From positions 434,001 through 498,000 of the forward strand of contig SEMN01000143.1 in assembly GCA_005408345.1 (NCBI GenBank): DNA of 64,000 bases, given 5' to 3'. Source of the DNA: Macquaria australasica. Taxonomy: Eukaryota > Chordata > Actinopteri > Centrarchiformes > Percichthyidae. A program made the translations under genes and the position numbers. Below are positions 23,501 through 34,700 of this stretch, piece by piece. The notes under the pieces were generated by a model. It searched no databases. It saw only the letters and a program-made list of their open reading frames with translations, and was not told the DNA's origin. How positions within the stretch are numbered: the first letter of the stretch is position 1; each line of letters begins with the position of its first letter.

Positions 23501-26500
23501 GGTGTTGGTATTTTGGTGGAAAATGTTTCTTGCACTGAGAATAGACATCTCAGAACCACCTTTGTTTCTGGTGCAACGTCACTTTGCTGTCAGTCTGGTG
23601 ATTGTATCAACAAGAGCAAACTAAATACTAGGAGCAAATGCTCAGCAATAACACAGTAATGCTATTTTAATGAAACACTCCCAGGCAGATGCGTTTAAAT
23701 CGGCATCCAAAACTACCATTTAATGTGGTTAAAGCAGGAATGGCTGTAAATCTGTCTGCATTGATCTGTTGTTCACAACTGCTTTAAACTGTATGAAAAG
23801 CTTCTCCTTCAGAAGTGCTGCGTCAGAGAGCAGTCCCATTACGCACGGCTGTTTACCTTCATTAAATCACATGCAAACGACAACATACTGCTACAGAACA
23901 ACCTCACACATCAGACTAGTCGGCTGTAACTCGGTATTCTGCTGTTTATGTGGAAGACATCGGATTACTAGAGCCCATTAATCCTGTGCATTACAGCCTC
24001 CTTTCCCAAAAAAAACAACGGCTTATGTTTTATTATTGAAATGCAATACAGTGATGTGTGTTAAAAACCCACAGCATCTGCCTCTGGCTGCAGATTTGTG
24101 GTGATTCTTCACATTGTGCTACTCTGCGCCATTCAGACAACAATATGATTTCCTGAAGAAGAGTCTTTCAATTCCAACTTTTTTCTTTACATTTAAAAAA
24201 TTTGATCTGACAATGGCGCAGCACCATTGGTGCTAGATGAAGAGTTAAGTATTCACCTCAGTGATTGCAATTCATCCTGAGGGGAACATGAATGTCTGTA
24301 CCAAATTTCATGACAATCTATCCAATAGTTGTTGAGACATTGAGACCAGTGTTGGAGAGTGTTGTTTTTGATTGGTTCTCTTGTTTGAATTTGCATCGTC
24401 TCTCGCCTGCCAACCAAATCAATGCGCATTGCTCTAGTCAGCGGGTGGCCATGTCGTCGGACAACAACGCCTTTCAGTGCTGGAAATTCAAAAATATTTT
24501 CCTTATGAAAACAGAAAAGGGCTCTAAGATTACTGTACAGTGTAAAGCTTGTTTACCAGCGATGAAAGTGACAAGCTGAGGGAGATCGATGACAAGCTTG
24601 AAGTTGCAAGAGTATGCTGATGTTCTGCAGCCTCTAGCTGTTGCCATCAACATTCTCCAGGGTGAGAACAAGTGTTACCTAGGATTTCTAATCGCTACCT
24701 TGCTGAGCCTCAAGACAAAGCTCTCTGAGAAGCTACCTCATTTGGTTTACACTGCACACATCATCACCGCTACCACTGTGGCTATAGAAGAGCGCTTTGG
24801 ATCAGTGTTAGCAAGCCATGAAGCAAAAATGGCAACCACAACCTTGCCAAAGTTCTGCTTATGCTGGCTTAGCCCTGAGAAGAGAGAGGACATGAGGAGA
24901 ACCCTACTGCAAGAAGCTGTTGCACTGGAACAACACAGTCCAACTGAGAGGAAAGATGACAGCTCATCTGTGAAGTCCGATGAGTCAGATGAGAATTGTT
25001 TTGTCTTTGATAATGCCAAAATGAGTTCATCTGACAGCATAACTCATAAAGAAGTGAGGAAGTACTTAGAAAATTCAGATAACAACCTGAAATCTCTTAA
25101 GGCATTTCCTATAGTTAAGAGGCTTTTTGTCAAGTACAACACCACTTTGCCTTGTAGTGCTCCTGTCCAGCATCTATTTAGTCATGGAGGCAATCTGTTG
25201 ACCTCATCCCGAAACAGAATGAGTGATGACCACATGGAACAGGTCCTACTGCTCCGCTACAACAAACAGTACTGTCCCAACATACAGCATGATGACTGAT
25301 GTTTGGTGTGTGAACACTGTACCAAAAATCAAACTTGGAACAGAATGATACTGTTACATCTACACCCAATTGTAAAGACAGACAACACACATACACACAC
25401 TTACACAAACACAGATCCAACAAGCAGATACAGTTTACAGGGACACACTTCCTACTTCCTACTTCTTCAATAGTTTTATTTGATAATTATGGCTGGGTAT
25501 CAATTCTTTATTTTTGTGGTATCAACTGATTGATTTCAACAGTATTCACTGCTGAAAAATGTAAGGAGTAATGTAATTATTTTTTGTTAAAATCAATATT
25601 TTATTTAGAAGCTATGCAAAGATTTGTTTATTTTAAATCTATACAACCTCAGAATTTTCTGTAAATAAAAAAGAATTATTGAAAAACAGTCATTCAGGAA
25701 CCAGTGTCAAAAAAATGTGAACAGTACCCAGCCTTATTGATAGTTCTATTACCACTCAGCAGTGAGTTGACCTGAATGTAGACTTGGTTTGAGGTTATGG
25801 TTACATTTTCCTTTACTGCAGTTTGTTGTTTGTGATCTACATACTTCTGATTTGTTTTGGTGATTGTGCTTTAAAATCAAAACATTCCAATCTTAATTCA
25901 AGTTATATTGAAGAACTTTTAATAAAAGTTTGACAGTAGTCAGTGTTGAGAACAAGTAACACGTCTTGGTCAACCCCTCCACATGTTGAAGACAAGTTGA
26001 CCTTTTCATGCCATGAAATCTTAAGATGAACACAGTATCAAAGTCCAGTCCTTTTTAAAGACTAAAGGAAGGGAATCACAAAGTGTAAAAGGTCATTCAG
26101 GATCTTACTAAAAAAAATCTGCCATTACTTTCTAAAAATGAACCCGATAGCGTGGGAATAAGGTCAGTAAGTAGTAATACTCTGGCTGAAAATGTTTTCT
26201 TTGCACAAAGACTTTAATAATTCAGTATGAGATTCCTGTTTCATTAGCTTTTTCAGCCCAGGTGGATGGATAACCATGTTAGAAGAATCTTAATTTAATT
26301 TTTCAGCAAAATCCTCAGTGGTTTGTGAAATCCCTCTCAGTCTGAAGAACTGACATTTAGGAAGGGCCTCTTCAGAGGTGTGGGATGTGAGCTAGTAGCT
26401 AACAAAAGGTTTTTCATATCATATCCTCTAAAACAAAAAAACATAAAGAACTTCAAAAAGAAATGGCAAGTTTATAACCCACATGTACTTAAAAGCACCA

Positions 26501-27715
26501 GCTCTATACTCTATTACATGGAAAATGCCAAATTACAGTCAAAACTGTAGAACAATATCAGAACGTCCTTCCGTTCATCTATATAGACTTTAAAGTGTCA
26601 GAACATGTTTACAAAATGTCAATTTAAATGTTAGATAAAAAAGAGTTTTTCTTCAAAAAGACGTCACGTTTGAAGTTTGCATAGTAACGTGCACATATCA
26701 CCCAGGGTGATACCTTACAACTGCCTACACAATTCACTCCCAAATCTCTTTATACTGTATGTTATCATGAATCTTACCAAGTCAGTAATCAAATGGTGTG
26801 ATGTGTTTGCAGTTTGCAATGTGCGGCTCGGGCTGCTTATTTCTGTCCGAACCCGACCCAAGCCCGACGCAGTTAATGTAAGCTGAAGCAAATGCCTCTA
26901 TACCGTCTGTGAGGAAGTTGTAGCCTCCCTGCTGTTTCTATGCTGGATTCACTTATGAGTACTAAAACGCTGCAGGTGATAAATAACCACGCGGATGTCT
27001 TTAGTTCCAATGTGTTTATTTTACCACAACCACTTTCCTGCACAACTGTCTGGTTTTCGGTCGTTTTTTAGACATCCCCGATGACAAACTTTGTTTGACG
27101 TCCTCCATTCTTAGCTAGACTACATGAATATTTACCACCTGTTTGTTGTGTGGTGTTGTCACTTAAATAACAAACCCCAGCACTGAACATGAAGCACCAT
27201 GTCAAGTATGACATGACCGAACCCGACCTGAACCCAAACATCATTTCTAAAGTTTTGTCCGAACTTGGCCGGGCCCGACCCATGGGAACCCTCTAGTTTG
27301 CTGTAGGGCCACGACCAACAAATGTTTGGTGAGATGTTTTGAACCTGCTAACTTTCAACTTCAAAACTATTTCAGCTTGGTATTTCTCTCTGTCTGTACA
27401 AATCGTTCCTTCTTTATTACATTTAATGACCAAATCATTATCACACGTGATTTACATGTTTTTGTGTATTGCTTACACCCTAACTTTTACCTCTCCACCG
27501 CTCCTGTTCTCTTCTTAGGCCCACCTTTCGTTACTTCACCTGGCATACGTGCGTGTTGGGCATTGTGGGTTGTGCCATCATGATGTTCCTGATCAACGCC
27601 ATCTACGCCTCGGCCAGCATCGCCTTCATGCTGCTGCTGCTTCTGCTGATTCACTACCTCAGTCCCACCTCCAGCTGGGGCTACATCAGCCAGGCTCTCA
27701 TTTTCCACCAGGTCT

Positions 27716-27755
<40 letters not shown>

Positions 27756-28046
27756 CAATACTGCCTTGTCATTACTAGAGCAACTAAAATCTCATCCCCT
27801 CAGCTTTACAAGAGCCTGTACCTCTGCCAAGCAATCGTTCTATCAGGTTTATAGAGACACGCAGACACACACACACACAATCACAGACGGACTGATCTCT
27901 GCTGCCTCTCCCTCAGCCAAGCCTTCTCCATTTAACAGACAAACACACACACATTTTCCTTCACTCTCTCTTTTCTCACACATACACACAACACTGCCTT
28001 GTCATTCCTACAGCAGCCATCTATCACATTTATATCAGGTTTACCA

Positions 28047-28091
<45 letters not shown>

Positions 28092-31000
28092 CTGCATCTT
28101 TTCCCTCAGCAAAGCTCTCTACATTTATTACACACACATACTCACAAACAAACGCACACACACACATACACACACACACACTCACACTCACACTCACACA
28201 CACACACACACACACACACAGAGCCATCATCCAGCTCTCCATGTCCTCTATGTGGCGAGCCTGTTGCTCTCAAGGAGAGGGGGAACTGTTGCCAGAGGGC
28301 CCGTTGCCGAAGGGGACCGTTGCCAAGGCTGCGGGCAGGGGTTATGGGCAGGGAGGGTGAGGGTGGCTGGGTTTGCCAGCGGCTTGTCAGGAGGCAGACC
28401 ATTATTACAACCACTTAACTTATTGAGCTTTTCCTCCTCGTCCTCCTTCCCTTTTCTCATCCTGTTCTCTCCATCTCCTCCTCCTCTCCCTCCTCTGCTG
28501 TTTCTCTCAACCTGAGACCCCCAGGTGATAGGTAGTTGGCTTATTAGTATCATGAATGGATTACTGAACAGACTTTCCGGGGGCCCCTGGACCAGAGCCT
28601 CTATATGAAGTGACTGTTAACATTTCTTGTTGAAAAGTCAATAAAACAACTACAAACAGACACAAAACGACTGAAAAGAGATGCAAAACGACTCTAAAGG
28701 GATATCTCATACATGCACTCGTCTTCTGCTTCTGCACCCTCCAGCAGTAGCCAGTGTGGCACGGCGCCAACTGGGTGACATTGAAGCAGGGACGGGAGAC
28801 ACAACAGCTCGCAACAAAAAACACACTGGGAGATAACAGGCGGCTGACAACAGTGTTTAGGAGAGAAAGAGAACGCAGAAAAAGACAAACTAAGGCAAGA
28901 AATGCTGATGGTATCATGGGAGGGAAAGATAGAGACCAAATATAAGCGGGGAGAGGGGATGAATGATTGAGAAACTAAGTGATGGATGAGACTGAAGCGA
29001 CAGAGAAATGATGATAGCCTGATGGATGAGAAGACGGGAAAATGGAGAGAAAAAGAGAGACAGATGATTAGATGAGTGGAGGCAGTTGGACTTCGCCTCT
29101 GAGACCTCGTTTTTTCTTTTTACGGCAATTACCGGACGGGAGCATGAAAACAGTTATGGTGATTATGATGGTAATAATGTTGGAAAATGGTTGCATCTTC
29201 ATTTTTGATTGATGGCTGTATAGACACACACATACACTCAGCAGCTTCCGGACCTTGAGCTAAACTTGTATTGCTAAGGCTGTCATTATCAGCACGGTTT
29301 TTCTGGTTCTTTTCCGTCTAAATCCCTAAGTGGAGTTGCAACAAGAATAGTGTCATTCTTTCATTTTTCCTGCAATTTCATGTCATTACCTCAAGTATGT
29401 TAAACATACCCTAAAAGTGTTTTCAAGTGAAAGCCATTTTACATTTTGTATTTTTAGTCATTCTCAAGTAACGCTCTTCCATTTAAGGGGTCTTTTAGTC
29501 TAAAAAAGGGCTACAGCTTTGATTGACTAGTGCTTACGGCTCCACGTCCTCTCCTTAAATGTCAGGTGATTGGTGGACTCTAGTAATGTTTTCCTTTCTT
29601 CACATCACACCCCAGCTATCCCCAGCTTGCCTGTAACGCCAAGACAGAGTTACTAACTCCACTTTATATAAGAGCCACTCAAGAGTGCTAATGTCATGAA
29701 AAAAACAGAATTATCTTTTAAAGTTATGCTTCATCTCTCAAAGAGGTGAATCAGACAGTGCAAACAGCAGCTTTAACACGGTGGACATGTCGTCACTGAG
29801 CAAATGGTCATTCATTCCAATCAGGGTATATAGTGAGTGTTAATCATTCCTAGTAGACTGTAGGTTTAGATCTAATGTTTGGTTCCACTTGGTTACATTC
29901 CCTTAATGGTACCTTGATGCCACCTCATCAACACACTTTCAGAATCCTAATGATGGTTGTGCTTTAGTGTGCATTGTAATACAAACTGATACACACTAAC
30001 ATTTAAGCATATGCTCATAAGCAATCACAGATGGGTACATTTTTACCAATAACATTTTGACTGACACATATGCATGCATGCATATACACATGCCTGCATA
30101 TGCACACAAATATATACAAACAAACCTTTTGCCACAATCTTATATTTTAATGGTTTGTTATATATAATGTGTTTCTACATAAGAGAAGTCCCTGCAGTTA
30201 CAATACAACAACCCTTGCATGCATACAGTATAAGATGGAGGATATTAGCCACCATAAGCTCATCATACCAGACCAAGTACGGCTGTAGCAGCAAAACTCC
30301 TGAGTGTATTGAATTGAGCGTCCCTTTTATCGAATTCAACTTTTCATTTGTAAGAGGAAGATTGTGCCATGTGTCATTTTTCAAAAGTAACATAGCCTCT
30401 CTTTAGGTTACAAACTTAAGTCCAGAGATAGACAGGAAAAGTCCATTGATCCATACATAATTTGCTTAACTGAATTTCTTGGCAGCGCATTCAGGTCATT
30501 GAAATAACTCCCATCCTGTCCACACCTCTGACACTGCCAGATCTGTCTTGTGGGACCTTTCTCAAAGAAATCAGAGAATAACAATCTGTGTGTGACAAAT
30601 CACTTAGATACTGGGACAATGTACAGTGATACAACATGAGAAAAAAAATGTATAGGGGAAAACCGAAGACCAGATGCAAACAAACATCTAATAGTAGGAA
30701 TACTGTATTGAGAAGGATTTCCATGCATATACTATCTCAATCATGATCACACTAAATAATGTAATTGCCAAGGTTAAAAACAGCAGTTGAGAAAACAGTC
30801 TCACCACAAGGTCCATTTAATAGCTGTTGTGGAGCTTTTGATCATACCACATGACCTTCATCAGCAGATAAAGTTGTTATGGACTTCTCATCCATATTGG
30901 CCTAAAAGCTGAGGTTCAAAGTTCATTCTTCGTCCTTAAAGTGCAAACTCCTTCTGCTGATCAAGGTCATGTAACATGTTTGAAAGCTCCAGAACAGCTA

Positions 31001-31680
31001 CTAAATTGATCTTGTGGTGAAATAGTCTGGTCAGTTTCATATCTGCCAGTTTTATAGATCAGAGAAAGAGGTTTGTGAATTTGTGCCCAGCTGGAAAATT
31101 GTTTTTATTAGTCATTTGGTGCACCAGCCATGGAAATGTAATATTCCTATAGTGTTTCAGTGGTATGTTTTATTATCATCCTTGTGTTCCCATGAATTCC
31201 ATATAATAAACTTGTGAAATTAATTTTGATGAATTACCTTATCCTAAACCTGACTATATTAGTTTATAGCTTTTAATAGTGTTGAACTTGTAAAATAGAT
31301 AAGCTATAGGAGCTTTCAGACAACCTGAGCCTCTGTGTGATTGGCTCAAATATACACTTATACCTTTAAAATGTACAGTACCTGCATCTCTCTTTTAACC
31401 TCAAATTAGCTCATTAACAGTGTTGTTTCTAAAGTGGTTTATTTAACGAATGTATTTTCTTTGTGCATACGAAAAGATGATATACAGTATAGATGTGAAA
31501 TTCATTATTAGGTTTATTATAGGTTGTTGCATGAACCCCATGTGAAATCTTAATGCACCAGTGATCCATAAAAGTTACTTATCGTTTCTGCACACATCTC
31601 TGATCATGGATCATGGAGGGAAAAGCAAGACATGAAACAGACATTAAATATATGAGGGAGTATGTTCAAGTCTGTATATA

Positions 31681-31711
<31 letters not shown>

Positions 31712-34700
31712 ATAGATATAGATATATATAGATATAGATATAGATATAGATATATGGCCACTTTCTACTTGCTTAATTAAAATCCTGCAGTGATTTTGCG
31801 AGTGTAAGGAATGTCACATATTAAATCTGTAGGCTGGTAAATACATAGTGTATTGTCAAAGAAATGATGTGCAAAAAATCTCTACTGCAAGTGTGCATTA
31901 CATCACCTCCAGACATGACTTTTAGGGAGTGGGTGTCATGTAATTAAGTTCTGAGTCTCAGATAAGTGCAGAGGCATCTCTGTTTTAGGGAAACTCCACC
32001 CTACACACTTGGCTGCCTGGAATGGCACTAGAGTCCACTGGTATAGACCACAGGGTTAAATAAGGAGGAGGATGGGGATGAAAATAGACAAACTTCCCAA
32101 TAACAACCCTCATCCCAATTCTCTTGTCGCCTACAGGTGCGTAAGTACCTGCTGATGCTGGACGTGAGGAAGGACCACGTAAAGTTCTGGAGGCCTCAGA
32201 TCCTGCTGATGGTTTCCAACCCCCGCAGCAGTGTGGGCCTCATCACCTTCATCAACGACATCAAGAAGAGCGGCCTCTACGTGCTGGGACACGTTCAGCT
32301 AGGAGATCTCAGTAAGGACACTGAATTTCAGTTTAGCTTCTAGAAACTGTCCCACTGTTAAATCTCTGTGTTCAGATATGTGTTCAGACTCTTACTTTTT
32401 GAAACAAAGTGATAAATCAGTCCTTTCTCCTGTGAATGATCAGGAAACCAGACAGTGTTGACTACATAAGATCATCAGGAGTACTTGAAAGCTTACTTCA
32501 GTACAATTTCTACTCTAAACCAGCAGTGTGACAGGGTGACTATTAATTATGAGCAAAATAAAAATTTTAACATTATTATAATATTTAGAGGCTCCAATGA
32601 CAAAACTAGAAGCTTGTGTTTTTGACTGTCATCTTCAACATTATTGCTGAATTTGAATAGCCATTTGTTGTACTACTCTATTAGAAAAAGTAGTAATATT
32701 GCCACTTTACTTAAGTGTTTGTCAAAATAACTGTAAGGTCATTTCCAAATATGGTATGTAAGTATACGAATTAGCAAAATGCTGTTTCATTGCATCATTT
32801 AATGGACCATTTTAGCATGCTAGACCTTCCTCCATGACATCAGCTCATCTGCTGCTGTTTTATTTCAAGGGAAGTAATCGTGCACACAATGCTCCGGAGG
32901 CACCCCCTTTTCTTTTCTGCAGAGGCACACACTGACAGAGTTTAAAGGACCAGATCATTGAATGTTTTCTTTATCTTTTGGGGATTTTGTTGGGGATTTT
33001 TATGTGTTGATGGGAGACTGAGACTGGCCCTGAATGGAGGCTTCACAATCCAAATCCTCTGAGTGTTTCACAGTGAAAAAATTACATGTTCATTAGCCAC
33101 TGAAGAGTCCTTCTCTCATTTTGAGTGCTGACGAGGCACTTGGTCTTGAGAAATATGAAGGAGTCATTCATTCACTTAATTACATTGAAGAGGAGTTTGT
33201 TGTTGAGGACTCCCAGCTACTTCCACATTGCCCTCCTAATATATTTTAAGTCTATTTATTCATTCTCTCACTTGTCTAGCAGCTGTTTGCCTTAAAGCAG
33301 AATGCAAATACTTATCCATAGGAACAGTGTTAGGAGTCTCAAGAGGTCCTAACACAGCTTAAACTATCACAGGAATTGTCTATGAAGCTCACAGATGTGG
33401 CCTCTGGATTGCTCTCTACATACATATTGATGGGTTTTTTTGGGGTTTTTTTTGGATGATTGATCACCTGCCTGCCTGTTTGTGCTCCCCTATATCTTTC
33501 TATCTGTCTCACATTCTGTCTACGCTGTCACTTGTGCTTGCATCTTTCTCTCTCTGTGCCCCCCCACATCTCAGCATCTTGTCTGGTATCTCTCTCATGC
33601 TGTGCCTCTAATTCCAGCTCTGTCATACTGACTTCTCTACTCTCTCCTTTGAATTGTATATCTATTGTTCTTGGCCTTCTCTTTCCTTTTACCTTCTCTG
33701 AATCCCAATATACTTCTACTGAACTGTCAGCTATATTTCTCACATCATACCATTTTGTGTTTCTTCCACCTTCCCAGACACTTTACCATTCGACCCTCTG
33801 CAGTCCCAGTATGACTCCTGGTTGTCCCTGGTGGACCATCTAAACATCAAAGCTTTTGTCAACTTGACGTTGGCCGATTCTGTGCGTCATGGGATCCAAC
33901 ATCTCCTCTTCATCTCTGGATTAGGTCAGTGCCACCATCATCACCACAAAATGTCCCCATGGGTCAATAAGGACATTGGAAAGCCTACATTAATCTCTTG
34001 GTTTTACAGTCACTGATACTAGCTGTATCTGATTTTGTGCTGTGATTTCTGTCTTTTGTAATTTCTAAAATTAAGATTAAAGCCACTATGTGAAGTTTAC
34101 AGGATTTTACAGTATGTAATTATAACATTTTTCAAATTATTATGTTGCCATAAGTTTTTGTTTGCATAAAAATTATACATTCCTGGTTAAAATTGGTGCA
34201 GCCCATTTATCTCACTATGACCACAAGGGGACATGAAAGTCAGACATTTTCCAATTCTACTTCTACTGGCTTTAAATCTTTCCAATCTAACATATAATTT
34301 ATATATTTCAGCTTGTTTTCAGGCAGGAATTTTACTTTTATTGAGATTTTTGGAATATTTTAACCTACATTACATTTTTAGTTTTAGTCTGTCAGCACTT
34401 CTATTTTAACTGCCATTTTATCTTACTTCAGTACTTTTTTTTTCAACTGCCACTTCTTTTAGTGCTTACACTGAAACTGACACTTCAACTTAATTCAAGG
34501 CTAATACTTAACCTCCTTTCAGCCCTTCCATTCTAACAGACATTTTAACTTCTTTCATTAATGCTGTTTCAACTGCTACTTCAATTTCTCTCGTTCAGTG
34601 CTAACACTTAAACTCCTTTTAGCGCTTTCATTCTAACTGCCATTTTAAAGTCTCAAGGCCTTTACACACCGAGGACGTAGCGAATAAACGACACGAAAAT

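Larger units (their letters stand above)
15738..27518 (+). other. slc12a9: slc12a9 intron, 11.8 kb
   Basis: This is the largest intron in the window. It holds a (GT)n at 19114-19155, candidate regulatory DNA at 18500-18890, MITE-like DNA at about 19862-20340, a transposon fragment at 21540-21715, a decayed repeat at 23393-24000, the hAT remnant at 24347-25299 and a MITE-like element at 26819-27294. I see nothing notable at 15740-18330 or 20640-21530, nor at 22080-23390 or 25430-26800. Confidence 0.7.
27712..32136 (+). other. slc12a9: slc12a9 intron, 4.4 kb
   Basis: It begins with three CA-rich arrays, then a repeat fragment at 28560-28710 that includes a tandem ACAAAACGACT-like unit. One half of a dispersed repeat pair lies at 30235-30410 and a TATAGA-rich array at 31676-31755. 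Between these the sequence is AT-rich and non-coding. The 249-codon frame at 27766-28515 is translated CA repeat. Confidence 0.7.

Noticed and set aside
27766..28515. 249-codon open frame
   Set aside because: It is mostly translated CA microsatellite (Thr-His repeats) within an intron.
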